The notes under the pieces were generated by a model. That model saw only the letters and a program-made list of their open reading frames with translations. It had not been told where the DNA came from and did no database searches. Of a stretch of 64,000 nt of DNA, positions 27,050 through 35,503 are shown piece after piece. The translations under genes were made by a program, and so were the position numbers. Numbering within the stretch: the first letter of the stretch is position 1; every line of letters starts with the position of its first letter. Origin of the DNA: an uncultured Oscillospiraceae bacterium (GTDB lineage Bacteria > Bacillota > Clostridia > Oscillospirales > Oscillospiraceae); assembly GCA_944385415.1 (NCBI GenBank), contig CALWXC010000001.1, positions 124,001-188,000 on the forward strand, in the 5' to 3' direction.

Positions 27050-28309
27050 TCAGTCCACCAGAACCGGATTGTCGTTGATCTGCCAAGGCAGGCCCCACTG
27101 GTTCAGGGCGTCCATGTAGGGGTCCGGGTCGAACTCTTCCACGGTGTAGACGCCGGGCTTAGTCCACTTGCCGGTCAGCATCATCATGGCGCCGATCATG
27201 GCCGGAACGCCGGTGGTGTAGCTGATGGCCTGGGAGCCCACTTCCTTGTAGCACTCCTGATGGTCGCAGACGTTGTAGATATAGGCGGTCTTGTCCTTGC
27301 CGTCCTTCTTGCCGGTGAAGATGCAGCCGATGTTGGTTTTGCCCACGGTGCGGGGGCCCAAGGAAGCCGGGTCGGGCAGCAATGCTTTCAGGAACTGGAT
27401 GGGGACAATCTGATGGCCCTCAAACTCAATGGGGGTGGTGGACAGCATACCCACGTTCTCCAGGCAGTTCATATGGGTCAGGTAGGACTGACCGAAGGTC
27501 ATGAAGAACCGAATGCGCTTGACGCCGGGAATGTTCTTGGCCAGGGATTCGATTTCCTCATGGTGCAGCAGGTACATATCCTTGTGGCCCACCTGGTCGA
27601 AGTCGTACTCCCGCTTGATGCTCATGGCAGGAATCTCCACCCAGTGGCCGTCCTCCCAGTAGGAGCCGGGGGCGGAGACTTCGCGGAGGTTGATCTCCGG
27701 GTTAAAGTTGGTGGCAAAGGGATAGCCATGGTCGCCGCCGTTGCAGTCGAGAATGTCGATGGTATCGATCTGATCAAACAGGTGCTTCTGGGCGTAGGCA
27801 CAGTAGGCCTGAGTGACGCCGGGATCGAAACCGGTGCCCAGCAGAGCCGTCAGACCGGCCTTCTCAAACTTCTCCTTATAGGCCCACTGCCAGGAGTAGT
27901 CAAAGTAGGCGGTGAAGCCCTCCTCCTTGCAGCGCTTCTCGTAGATGGCCCGCCACTGGGGGTCGTCGGTGTTCTCCGGCTCATAGTTGGCGGTGTCCAG
28001 GTAGTTGACGCCGCAGATCAGACAGGCGTCCATGATGGTCAAATCCTGGTAGGGCAGAGCGATATTCATGACCAGATCGGGCTGGACCTTCTTGATCAGG
28101 GCCACGACTTCATCGACCTTGTCGGCATCCACCTGGGCCGTGGTGATCTTCGTCTTGGTCTTGCCCTCCAGCTCCGCCTTGATGGCGTCGCACTTGGAAA
28201 CGGTGCGGCTGGCAATGCAAATCTCGGTGAAAACGTCGCTGTTCTGGCAGCACTTGTGGATGACCACGCCGGCCACGCCGCCGCAGCCGATAATCAGAAC
28301 CTTGGACAT
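27050..28309 (-). CDS. Carboxyspermidine dehydrogenase (saccharopine-dehydrogenase fold)
   Basis: The 419-residue cytoplasmic protein begins with a Rossmann motif, LIIGCGGVAGVV, and has ANYEPEN, GTGFDPGVTQAY, NGGDHGYPFATNFNPEINLREV and the family C-terminus. It condenses putrescine with aspartate semialdehyde and reduces the imine with NADPH to give carboxyspermidine (CASDH; CANSDH if diaminopropane is the substrate). Its start at 28309 has AGGAGGAACTTCCC upstream. NspC, which uses the product, follows directly. Saccharopine dehydrogenase itself is ruled out by this context. Confidence 0.9.
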   Translation of the reverse strand: MSKVLIIGCGGVAGVVIHKCCQNSDVFTEICIASRTVSKCDAIKAELEGKTKTKITTAQVDADKVDEVVALIKKVQPDLVMNIALPYQDLTIMDACLICGVNYLDTANYEPENTDDPQWRAIYEKRCKEEGFTAYFDYSWQWAYKEKFEKAGLTALLGTGFDPGVTQAYCAYAQKHLFDQIDTIDILDCNGGDHGYPFATNFNPEINLREVSAPGSYWEDGHWVEIPAMSIKREYDFDQVGHKDMYLLHHEEIESLAKNIPGVKRIRFFMTFGQSYLTHMNCLENVGMLSTTPIEFEGHQIVPIQFLKALLPDPASLGPRTVGKTNIGCIFTGKKDGKDKTAYIYNVCDHQECYKEVGSQAISYTTGVPAMIGAMMMLTGKWTKPGVYTVEEFDPDPYMDALNQWGLPWQINDNPVLVD

Positions 28310-28334
28310 GGGAAGTTCCTCCTTCAAACAATGT

Positions 28335-28432
28335 GATTTTGGGGATTTCGCCCCGTGCGCGGGGCGACCGGGGCGTTGCCCCTGGACCCCACAATTTTTT
28401 TGTAAAAAAATTGACTAAAAACTTTTATCTAT
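28335..28432 (-). repeat. Mosaic intergenic repeat with TAAAAGTTTT end
   Basis: The gap between the CASDH and speB genes holds ATTTCGCCCCGTGCGCGGGGCGA, the CCCCTGGACCCC module, and a hairpin CAATTTTTTT/AAAAAAATTG ending in AAACTTTTATCTATAGG. The inverted end motif TAAAAGTTTT lies at 28419-28428. The same CGCCCCGTGCGCGGGGCG block is at 51349-51366. It sits inside the polyamine operon. Confidence 0.7.
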
Positions 28433-28531
28433 AGGACCCGGATGGGGGGCGGTGCGGACGAGTCAGGGATGATGCGCCCTATGGATACAGACCGGCTGCC
28501 CTACATCCATTCCTGGGACTGCGTGGGTACG

Positions 28532-29392
28532 TTAAAAATTATCGTCCATGGCCAGGAGCATTTCCCGGACCACCTTGGCCGCCACGGCGTTGGAGGCCCC
28601 GGTGGGGTCATAGTGGGGGCTTAACTCGTTGACATCACAGCCGACGATATGGCAGCGGTTGCAGACCAGCGTGACGGCGTTCCGCAAAGCGTCAAAGGTA
28701 ACGCCGCCGGGTTCCGGTGTGCCGGTACCGGGGAACACCGACGGGTCCAGCACATCCAGGTCCACAGTGAAGTAAACGGGCTTGTCCCCCAATTGTTCCA
28801 CCAGGGTTTCCAGGCTGTCAAAGTCAAAGGGGTGGGTACTGACATGGTCCTTGCCCCAAACCCATTCGGACCGGTCGCCGGACCGGATACCGAACTGATA
28901 GATTTTCCCGTCGCCGATCAGGTCCCAGCACCGCCGCAAAACGCAGGCATGGGACAGTTCTACACCCAAATATTCCTGCCGGAGGTCGGCGTGGGCGTCG
29001 AAGTGGATGATGGTCACATCGGGATACTGCTTCTGGACGGCCCGGAACGCACCCAACGTCACCAGGTGTTCACCGCCAAGGAGGAAAGGCCGCTTGCCCT
29101 CGGCCAGAATGACCGCCGCCTGAGCTTCGATATCGTCCAGGGCCAGCTGGGAGCTGCCCATGGACAGCTCCAAATCTCCCAAATCCAGCACATGAGCGTC
29201 CAGCAGGTCCCGGTCCTGATAGGGGCTGTACGTCTCCAGACCGTATGATTCCCGCCGCAAGGCGTTGGGGCCGAAGCGGGTGCCGGGCCGGTTGGAGGTG
29301 GTGGAATCAAAGGGCGCGCCGAACAACACGGTGCGGGCCGCGCTGCTTTCGCAGTCACAGGCCATGAAGGTATCAATCTGCGGCTTCAACAT
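28532..29392 (-). CDS. speB: Agmatinase
   Basis: The 286-residue ureohydrolase has the manganese-site motifs GGEHLVTLGAFR, IHFDAHADLR and FTVDLDVLDPSVFPGTGTPEPGG-type (seen in FTVDLDVLDPSV). It hydrolyses agmatine to putrescine and urea. Its gene overlaps the 3' end of speE and lies downstream of speA, giving the arginine-agmatine-putrescine route in one operon. A role on N1-aminopropylagmatine, made by SpeE from agmatine, is a possible variant. Length and motifs are standard. Confidence 0.92.
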   Translation of the reverse strand: MLKPQIDTFMACDCESSAARTVLFGAPFDSTTSNRPGTRFGPNALRRESYGLETYSPYQDRDLLDAHVLDLGDLELSMGSSQLALDDIEAQAAVILAEGKRPFLLGGEHLVTLGAFRAVQKQYPDVTIIHFDAHADLRQEYLGVELSHACVLRRCWDLIGDGKIYQFGIRSGDRSEWVWGKDHVSTHPFDFDSLETLVEQLGDKPVYFTVDLDVLDPSVFPGTGTPEPGGVTFDALRNAVTLVCNRCHIVGCDVNELSPHYDPTGASNAVAAKVVREMLLAMDDNF

Positions 29393-30233
29393 GCTTCAAC
29401 AACTCCTCTACATAGGCGGGAATATAGAACGCTCCCCGGTGGAGCATGGTGGTGTAGTACCAACAGTGGAGGTTTCTAGCGTTCCAGCGGTCGGCGTCCA
29501 AATCCTTGAGGGGATGGTATTTCTTGGACGCAAACCCGAACAACCAGTGGCCCGAGGGGTACGTGGGAATATGGGCCTGATAGACCCGGCTGATGGGGAA
29601 GGACTCCACAATCCGTTTGTGGGCCCGCTGACAGGCCACAGCGTCCTCGTCATAGAAGGGGCTTTCGTGCTGATTGACCATAATGCCGTCGTCCCGCAGG
29701 GCCTTATAGCAGTTGCCGTAGAACTCCCTGGTAAAGAGACCCTCGCCGGGGCCAAAGGGGTCCGTGGAATCGACAATAATCAAATCGTAGCAGTTCTCCT
29801 TGGAACGGATGAACTTGAGGCCGTCGGCATAGTGGATGGTAACCCGGGGATCGTCCAGGGAACAGGCGGTCTTGGGCAGAAATTCCCGGCAGACCCGGAC
29901 CACTTCCTCATCAATTTCCACCATGTCGATGTGGTCGATATCGTCGTAGCGGCACAGCTCTCGGATCACGCCGCCGTCGCCTGCGCCGATGACCAGCACA
30001 TCCCGGACGTGGGGGTGGACGGCCATGGGCACATGGGTAATCATTTCATGGTAGATGAATTCGTCCCGTTCCGTCAGCATCATATAGCCGTCCAGCGTCA
30101 GAAAGCGGCCGAACTCCTGGGACTCAAAAACGTCAATCCGCTGGAAGTCGCTCTGGCCGCTGTAGAGCTGGCGGTTGACGCGGATGGAGAACTTGGCGTC
30201 GTTGGAATGTTTTTCGGAAAACCAAAATTCCAT
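29373..30233 (-). CDS. speE: Spermidine synthase (aminopropyltransferase)
   Basis: The 286-residue protein has the aminopropyltransferase signature VLVIGAGDGGVIRELCRY, DMVEIDEEVV, HYADGLKFI and VDSTDPFGPGEGLFTREFY. It transfers an aminopropyl group from decarboxylated SAM to putrescine. The operon also encodes the SAM decarboxylase that supplies the donor. It is coupled to speA (adjacent base) upstream and overlaps speB by 20 bases downstream. The acceptor could alternatively be agmatine. Confidence 0.93.
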   Translation of the reverse strand: MEFWFSEKHSNDAKFSIRVNRQLYSGQSDFQRIDVFESQEFGRFLTLDGYMMLTERDEFIYHEMITHVPMAVHPHVRDVLVIGAGDGGVIRELCRYDDIDHIDMVEIDEEVVRVCREFLPKTACSLDDPRVTIHYADGLKFIRSKENCYDLIIVDSTDPFGPGEGLFTREFYGNCYKALRDDGIMVNQHESPFYDEDAVACQRAHKRIVESFPISRVYQAHIPTYPSGHWLFGFASKKYHPLKDLDADRWNARNLHCWYYTTMLHRGAFYIPAYVEELLKHVEAAD

Positions 30234-31694
30234 TTATGCTTCCTCCCTGGTCAGTACGTTCAGGCGGAGAATGTCGGCGTCCTCGGGGCCGGTCATGGAG
30301 CAGCCCTTGGCCTTGGCGTAGGCGATATAGTCGAGAATGGGCTTTGTAATTCGCTCGCCGGGGGCCAGAATGGGGATGCCGGGGGGATAGCACATGACAA
30401 ATTCACTGCAAACCCGGCCCGCCGTGTCCTCGATGGGCAGCGATTCTTTCTCGGCGTAAAATGCCACCTGGGGCGAAACCGCCACCTCCGGCTCGATGTA
30501 TTCCTGTTCCATCAAACCGGCGCGGCTCTTGCCGAAGCGGCGGCGCACCTCGCTGAGTGCACTGACCAGCCGTTCCACCTCCCGGGGCCGGTCACCGATG
30601 GACAGATAGGCCAGAATGTTGCCCAAGTCACCGAACTCAATCTGAATGTCGTATTCATCCCGCAGCAGGTCATAGACCTCGATACCGGCCAGACCCACTT
30701 CCAGCGTGTTCACCGACAGCTTTGTGACGTCAAAATCAAAAATGCTCTCGCCGTTGATGAGTTCGCTGGAATAGGCATAATAGCCGCCGATGTCGTTGAT
30801 CTCGGAGCGGGCATAATTGGCCAGCTCAATCACCCGCTCAAACTCCTGCTTGCCCCGCAAGGCCAGATTGCGGCGGGCAATGTCCAGACTGCTCAAAAGG
30901 AGATAAGAGCCGGAGGTGGTCTGAGTCAGATTGATGATCTGCCGGACGTAGCCCGCATGGACATTGGGACCCATCAAAAGGAGGCTGGACTGGGTCAGAC
31001 TGCCGCCGGACTTGTGCATGGAGACGGCGGCCATGTCGGCCCCCGCCGCCATGGCGGACACGGGCAGCTTGTCGCTGAAATAGAAGTGGGTGCCGTGGGC
31101 CTCATCGGCCAGACACAGCATCCCGGCGTCGTGGGCCAGCTTGACGATGGCCCGGAGATCGGAACAGATGCCGTAATAGGTGGGATTGTTGACCAGAACG
31201 GCCTTGGCGTCGGGGTTGCGGCGGATGGCGTCGGCCACCTCGCAGACCCGCATCCCCAGGGGGATGCCCAGGCGGCTGTCACATTGGGGATTGACATAAA
31301 CGGGAATGGCGCCGCAGAGAACAAGAGCGCCCATGACGCTGCGGTGGACGTTGCGGGGCAAAATGATTTTGTCGCCCCGTTTGACGGTGGAGAGCACCAT
31401 GCTCTGGACGGCGGAGGTGGTGCCGCCTACCATTAAATAGGCGTAGGCCGCGCCGAAGGCGTCGGCGGCCAGCTCCTCGGCCTCCTTGATGACGGAAATG
31501 GGGTGGCACAGGTTGTCCAGGGGCTTCATGGAGTTGACGTCCATGTTGACGCAGGTTTCGCCCAGAAGCCGGGTTAGCTCCGGGTTGCCGCGGCCCCGCT
31601 TGTGGCCCGGCACGTCAAAGGGCACCACCCGCATTTTGCGGAAGTTTTCCAACGCCTCATAGATGGGCGCCCGGGTCTGATCCAGAATTTTCAA
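30234..31694 (-). CDS. speA: Arginine decarboxylase (Orn/Lys/Arg decarboxylase family)
   Basis: The 486-residue PLP protein has PFDVPGHKRGRG, LMVGGTTSAVQSMVLS, LADEAHGTHFYFS and the cofactor-lysine motif SMHKSGGSLTQSS. This is the fold-type I YaaO/SpeA family of basic amino-acid decarboxylases. Arginine is inferred because agmatinase is encoded two genes later; lysine or ornithine cannot be excluded from the sequence. The start is probably TTG at 31694 after AGAGGGGG; a longer frame starts at 31721. It follows speD, from which a mosaic repeat of about 600 bases separates it. Confidence 0.88.
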   Translation of the reverse strand: MKILDQTRAPIYEALENFRKMRVVPFDVPGHKRGRGNPELTRLLGETCVNMDVNSMKPLDNLCHPISVIKEAEELAADAFGAAYAYLMVGGTTSAVQSMVLSTVKRGDKIILPRNVHRSVMGALVLCGAIPVYVNPQCDSRLGIPLGMRVCEVADAIRRNPDAKAVLVNNPTYYGICSDLRAIVKLAHDAGMLCLADEAHGTHFYFSDKLPVSAMAAGADMAAVSMHKSGGSLTQSSLLLMGPNVHAGYVRQIINLTQTTSGSYLLLSSLDIARRNLALRGKQEFERVIELANYARSEINDIGGYYAYSSELINGESIFDFDVTKLSVNTLEVGLAGIEVYDLLRDEYDIQIEFGDLGNILAYLSIGDRPREVERLVSALSEVRRRFGKSRAGLMEQEYIEPEVAVSPQVAFYAEKESLPIEDTAGRVCSEFVMCYPPGIPILAPGERITKPILDYIAYAKAKGCSMTGPEDADILRLNVLTREEA

Positions 31695-31722
31695 CGAAAC
31701 AATCCCCCTCTCAGGAAACAAA

Positions 31723-32290
31723 GTTAAAAGTTTTACTCAATTTTTTCTGTAGGGCAACTTACCACCGGTATGTCTGCGGGTGTCGCCGGGCCTTTTGCGC
31801 CATAGCTGCGGCCCAGCTTCTTGCCATACATCCAGTATGGCGGCGAAGCTGCGCCTTGCTCTGAACACAAAATTCCTCGCCGACACCTCTTGCCAACCGG
31901 CGGCGCGTTGCCCAAATCGCGGTTTCCAGGGGGCAGCGCCCCCGGTCGCTGGCCGCAGCCAGCGAAATTCCCGCGCCGCGCACGGCGCGAAACACCCTAG
32001 CGTCCCAAACCGCCATCCGCAGATGGCGGAATCCCCGGCCAACGGCCATGGTCCGCGCCGCCGCCCCTGCGGGGTGGACGGCGTGGACCATCAACTACCG
32101 CCGCACCGGGTAGCTTTTACCGGCGGGCAGGCATGGAATCCGCCCCGTAGGGCGCGGCATCCTTGACGCGCCCACACCGCACCCCATCCAGGGCCGTCAG
32201 GGATGCCGGCCCCTACGCCGATGGTGGTCGGCAGTGCGGCACGGCGACGGGGCAAGCCTCCGCCCTACGGGGTGGAAGACTGCAACACGC
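31723..32290 (-). repeat. Long mosaic intergenic repeat, copy A
   Basis: This 600-base gap between speD and speA starts with TAAAAGTTTTACTCAATTTTTTC. Roughly its first 200 bases are about 95% identical by eye to 50648-50850, including a nested hairpin at about 31818-31856 (CAGCTTC...CCATAC/GTATGG...GAAGCTG). Further modules follow: the TCGCTGGCCGCAGCCAGCGA palindrome, CGCCATCCGCAGATGGCG, and a GGCATCCTTGACGCG / CCGGCCCCTACG block. No credible gene is present; short frames here are repeat artefacts. Confidence 0.8.
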
Positions 32291-32295
32291 AGCCC

Positions 32296-33054
32296 TCAAT
32301 AAATATTCTGCCCGCTGAAAATCTCGATCATCTCCCGGGAGATATTGTTAGTGATCTCCAGCCGGATTTTCGGCGGCAGCTCATAGACATCGGTCTTGAA
32401 CAGATAGTTCTGCAAATCGATGTCCTTGCGCATCATGCGGGTATGGAACAGATTGGCAGCGTAGACGTTCATATCCACGGCGTCGTAGGCGTGGAGAATG
32501 TCCTCGCTGATGTAATCCTGAATGGAGGCCACCCGGTGGTCCATAAACAGCTTCCGGCCGCCCACATCTCTCGTAAAGCCCCGGACCCGGTAGTCCATAG
32601 TAATGATATCGGAATCAAAGGAGCCGATCAAATAGTCCAGTGTGGAAAGGGGCGTGATCTCGCCGCAGGTGGCCACGTCGATGTCCACGCGGAAGGTGGC
32701 CAGGCTCGTCTCCGGATGGTATTCCGGATAGGTGTGGACCGTCACATGGCTCTTGTCCAGATGGGCCAGCTGGGTCTCCCCGGCGGGAATCATGGAGCTT
32801 TCGGCAATGAGAATCGTCACTGACGCCCCCTGCGGCTCATAATCCTGCTTGGCAATATTGAGAATCTTTGCGCCGATCATGTCGGTCAGCGTGGTGAGGA
32901 TGCCCGTAAGCCGTTCCGAATTGTACTGCTCGTCGATGTAGGCAATGTAATCCCGCTGTTCCCGCGGCGTTTTGGCGTAACAGACGTCGTAGATGTTGAA
33001 GCTCAGCGCCTTGGTCAGATTGTTGAAGCCGTACAGTCTCAGTTTCTCGCCCAT
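32296..33054 (-). CDS. speD: S-adenosylmethionine decarboxylase proenzyme (E. coli SpeD type)
   Basis: The 252-residue proenzyme closely follows E. coli Spe[50 protein letters not shown] and [13 protein letters not shown]. The serine in KSHVTVH is the self-cleavage site that yields the pyruvoyl cofactor. It also has [13 protein letters not shown]. It supplies decarboxylated SAM for SpeE. The ATG at 33054 is chosen because the E. coli protein starts at the same place and GGGGGTACACCT lies upstream; the open frame through the leader is ignored. It is the first gene of the polyamine operon. Confidence 0.95.
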   Translation of the reverse strand: MGEKLRLYGFNNLTKALSFNIYDVCYAKTPREQRDYIAYIDEQYNSERLTGILTTLTDMIGAKILNIAKQDYEPQGASVTILIAESSMIPAGETQLAHLDKSHVTVHTYPEYHPETSLATFRVDIDVATCGEITPLSTLDYLIGSFDSDIITMDYRVRGFTRDVGGRKLFMDHRVASIQDYISEDILHAYDAVDMNVYAANLFHTRMMRKDIDLQNYLFKTDVYELPPKIRLEITNNISREMIEIFSGQNIY

Positions 33055-33108
33055 AGGTGTACCCCCTGCCGTCCTTCCGGAGAGGACGGTCCATTCTCTC
33101 AGAATCAT

Positions 33109-33143
33109 AAAAAACAGACAGTATGCGGCGGCATACTGTCTGT
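33109..33143 (-). terminator. Intrinsic terminator in the speD leader
   Basis: On the minus strand a perfect 13-base-pair stem, ACAGACAGTATGC / GCATACTGTCTGT (complement of 33131-33143 and 33114-33126), with a 4-base loop is followed by six T. It lies about 55 bases before the speD start and would abort the operon transcript unless prevented from forming. Confidence 0.85.
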
Positions 33144-33157
33144 AAAACACGCAAATT

Positions 33158-33223
33158 CGCTGTGACATGGGGAAACTCCCCCCCGTTTTGACGGAGAGAG
33201 ACGGACCGCAGGCCCGTACAGCG
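33158..33223 (-). ncRNA. Three-way-junction leader RNA of the polyamine operon
   Basis: On the minus strand CGCTGT (complement of 33218-33223) pairs with ACAGCG (complement of 33158-33163). It encloses two hairpins, ACGGGCC/GGTCCGT and CTCTCTCCG/CGGGGGGAG, just upstream of the intrinsic terminator. It lies in a leader of about 415 bases between the promoter at 33477-33505 and speD. It does not match a riboswitch class that I recognise. Confidence 0.55.
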
Positions 33224-33476
33224 TTTAACAGAGTCTATATAGCAAATACTTACTTTTACTACTCTTATTGACCGTTTTACAAGTTGATGCAGGATGCTCC
33301 CGCTGGTTTTAAGAAACCAACTTATAAAATTGTGCTTTTAACACAATCAATAATGGCGGCGACGCCGCCCATCGGCAGTTGACCCGGCTGTCCGTATGGC
33401 CTTTCCCCGCGAGGCGGGTGGTCGAAGAAATATTTGCATGGATACTCTGTTCGACACTCATATCACATACACGTTT

Positions 33477-33505
33477 ACTATACCGGCATTGACCCCGGTT
33501 GTCAA
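33477..33505 (-). promoter_or_regulatory. Promoter of the polyamine operon
   Basis: On the minus strand TTGACA (complement of 33500-33505), a 17-base spacer and TATAGT (complement of 33477-33482) form a near-perfect promoter. Transcription would begin near 33470. Confidence 0.85.
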
Positions 33506-33574
33506 GGGATTTCCACCGTCCGGCGGGGATTTTTTGTCGAAGGGCCGGGCCACGGGATTTTTGTTCCGGCGTAC

Positions 33575-33603
33575 TTGACGGCGGCGGCGGAACATAGTAT
33601 TCT
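33575..33603 (+). promoter_or_regulatory. Promoter of the tetrapyrrole operon
   Basis: TTGACG (33575-33580), a 17-base spacer and TATTCT (33598-33603) place a start near 33610, at the 5' edge of the cobalamin riboswitch. Confidence 0.7.
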
Positions 33604-33604
33604 A

Positions 33605-33745
33605 AAGAATAAGCGAGTATACAACGCAGTCCATGGGGAAACGGGTGCAAATCCCGTGCAGTGCCGCTACTGTGACGACGCACGGCGTCGGAGCCAGACC
33701 ACCGATGGATTGTCTTTCCTTCCGCGCCGCGAGCCACGGCTGCCG
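33605..33745 (+). ncRNA. Cobalamin riboswitch
   Basis: The core TGGGGAAACGGGTGCAAATC, then CCGTGCAGTGCCGCTACTGTG and GGAGCCAGACCACC (the B12-box region) match the conserved cobalamin riboswitch blocks in order and spacing. It precedes the hemA operon and is followed by an intrinsic terminator, so B12 should shut down synthesis of its own tetrapyrrole precursors. Confidence 0.9.
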
Positions 33746-33761
33746 GAGGCTGCCGGTCCCA

Positions 33762-33789
33762 CCGCACGCCCCCGGGCGTGCGGTTTTTT
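33762..33789 (+). terminator. Riboswitch-controlled terminator before hemA
   Basis: CCGCACGCCC / GGGCGTGCGG followed by six T lies between the cobalamin riboswitch and hemA. Upstream sequence CGGCTGCCGGAGGCTGCCGG could form a competing structure. Confidence 0.8.
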
Positions 33790-33834
33790 GGCGTGGATAT
33801 AGGTATTTTCAGAGAAAAATGGGGAAATTGACCA

Positions 33835-35064
33835 ATGAATATCCAAATGATCGGCATTGACCATACGACGGCCCCTGTGGAGATCCGCGAGAAATTCTCC
33901 TTTACCACCAAGGTGCAGGCGGCCCTCATGGAACAGGCCGCCGCCCTGCCGGGCGTCCTGGGCGTCATTCTGCTGTCCACCTGCAACCGGACCGAGCTGT
34001 GGGTCCACTGCCGCCCTGATGCGGAGCCGCCTCTGTGCGACTGCATCTGTCAGATTGCCGGGGCGGGAACCGAGCAGTACCGGGACCGGTTCCGCAGCCG
34101 CCGGGGCGAGGAGGCCGTGGCCTACCTGTTCGGCATGACCAGCGGCTTGCGCTCCCAGATTTTCGGTGAGGACCAGATTTTGACCCAGGTCAAGGAAGCG
34201 CTGGACAAGGCCCGGACGGCCCTCCACACGGACACGGTGCTGGAAGTCCTGTTCCGTATGGCCATTACCGCCGCCAAAAAGGTCAAAACCGGCATGCAGA
34301 CGGCCACCGCCGACACCGGCGCCGTGGGCTACTGTCTGGAAAAGCTCCGGGGCGAGGGCTACGACTTTACCGGCCGACGCTGTCTCGTCATTGGCAACGG
34401 CAAAATGGGCAAGCTGGCCGCCCAGGCGCTGCGGCAGGCCGGGGCCCATGTCACCGTCACCGTCCGGCAGTACCGCAGTGGTGTGGTGGAGATTCCCGTG
34501 GGCTGCGAACGCATCGACTACGGCCGCCGCATGGAGCTGCTGCCGGACTGTGATATGGTGGTCAGCGCCACCACCAGCCCCAACACCACCATGAAATATG
34601 AGGATGTCTCCGCCGCCGTCTGGAAACCGGGCCTGATCTTCCTGGATTTGGCCGTGCCCAGAGACATCGACCCCCGCATTGCGGAGCTGCCCGGCGTCCG
34701 CCTGTTTGATATTGACTCCTTCCACGCCCCCCAATCCGAGGAGCGGACCCACATGGAGGAGGAGGCCCAGGCGGTGCTGGCCCAGCAGATTCAGGAGTTT
34801 CTCACCTGGTACGACTGCCGGGACCGCATTCCCATGACCAACGAACTGGCCGAAAAATGTGCCGTGGACTTCCTGGTCCGCGTGGAACCGGCCATCCGCC
34901 AGACCCATCTGGACAGCGAAGCTGCTTCGGCGCTGCGGGTCCAGCTGGAGGACGCGGCCAAAAAGCATTTCCGCCGTCTGCTGTTCGCCGTTCGGGACGA
35001 GGCCGGGGCTGCCGCCTTCCGTCAATGTCTCGACGCCGTGGAGAAATTCTATGACCAGGCGTAA
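33835..35064 (+). CDS. hemA: Glutamyl-tRNA reductase
   Basis: The 409-residue enzyme reduces glutamyl-tRNA to glutamate-1-semialdehyde, the first step of C5 tetrapyrrole synthesis. It has LLSTCNRTELW with the catalytic Cys50, LFGMTSGLRSQIFGEDQIL, the NADPH motif CLVIGNGKMGKLAAQAL and a C-terminal dimer domain. Length is typical. The ribosome-binding site is weak (GGGGAAATTG). It is the first gene of the riboswitch-led operon, and its 3' end overlaps the met8-like gene by 14 bases. Confidence 0.95.
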   Translation: MNIQMIGIDHTTAPVEIREKFSFTTKVQAALMEQAAALPGVLGVILLSTCNRTELWVHCRPDAEPPLCDCICQIAGAGTEQYRDRFRSRRGEEAVAYLFGMTSGLRSQIFGEDQILTQVKEALDKARTALHTDTVLEVLFRMAITAAKKVKTGMQTATADTGAVGYCLEKLRGEGYDFTGRRCLVIGNGKMGKLAAQALRQAGAHVTVTVRQYRSGVVEIPVGCERIDYGRRMELLPDCDMVVSATTSPNTTMKYEDVSAAVWKPGLIFLDLAVPRDIDPRIAELPGVRLFDIDSFHAPQSEERTHMEEEAQAVLAQQIQEFLTWYDCRDRIPMTNELAEKCAVDFLVRVEPAIRQTHLDSEAASALRVQLEDAAKKHFRRLLFAVRDEAGAAAFRQCLDAVEKFYDQA

Positions 35065-35503
35065 ATTCCCCCTGTATATCGATTTGGACGGCAAGCCCGT
35101 GGTCTTGGTGGGCGGCGGGACCATCGCCGCCCGGCGGGCCAAAACCCTGTCCCAGTTCGGCGTGGATTTGACGGTGATTGCACCGTCCATCGACGCGTCC
35201 ATCCGGGCGTTGCCCGGCGTGACCTGTCTGGAACAGCCCTGGGACCCCGCTTTACTGGGGCAGGCCGTCTTTGTGCTGACGGCCACGGACTGCGAAGCCG
35301 TCAACGCTTCGGTGGTGGAGACGTGCCGGAACCGGGGAATTCCCGTCAACGACGCTTCCAACCAGACCCGCTGTGACTTTCAATTTCCCGCCGTGGCCAT
35401 CCGCGGCGATGTGGTCGTCGGCGTCAATGCCGGCGGCACAGACCACTCCCTGGTACGCCGCGTGGCCGCGGCCATTCGGACACTATTGGAGGGCGAACTA
35501 TGA
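35051..35503 (+). CDS. Precorrin-2 dehydrogenase (Met8/CysG N-terminal type)
   Basis: The 150-residue protein has the NAD motif VVLVGGGTIAARRAKTL, ASNQTRCDFQFPA and VGVNAGGTDHSLVRR, matching the dehydrogenase domain of CysG/Met8. It oxidises precorrin-2 to sirohydrochlorin and may insert iron for siroheme. It lacks the C-terminal dimer/methyltransferase part found in longer forms. The ATG at 35051 lies inside hemA and its stop overlaps hemC, so translation is coupled. It joins the cobA/hemD product to siroheme or B12. Confidence 0.88.
   Translation: MTRRKFPLYIDLDGKPVVLVGGGTIAARRAKTLSQFGVDLTVIAPSIDASIRALPGVTCLEQPWDPALLGQAVFVLTATDCEAVNASVVETCRNRGIPVNDASNQTRCDFQFPAVAIRGDVVVGVNAGGTDHSLVRRVAAAIRTLLEGEL

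Noticed and set aside
31733..32094. Short frames ending in PVVSCPTEKIE on the minus strand, also found at 50657-51287
   Set aside because: They lie inside the repeat copies and a one-base indel changes the reading frame between copies, so they are repeat artefacts and not genes.
33055..33168. In-frame 38-residue N-terminal extension of speD through the leader
   Set aside because: It would translate across the intrinsic terminator stem. The downstream ATG aligns with the E. coli SpeD start and has a ribosome-binding site.
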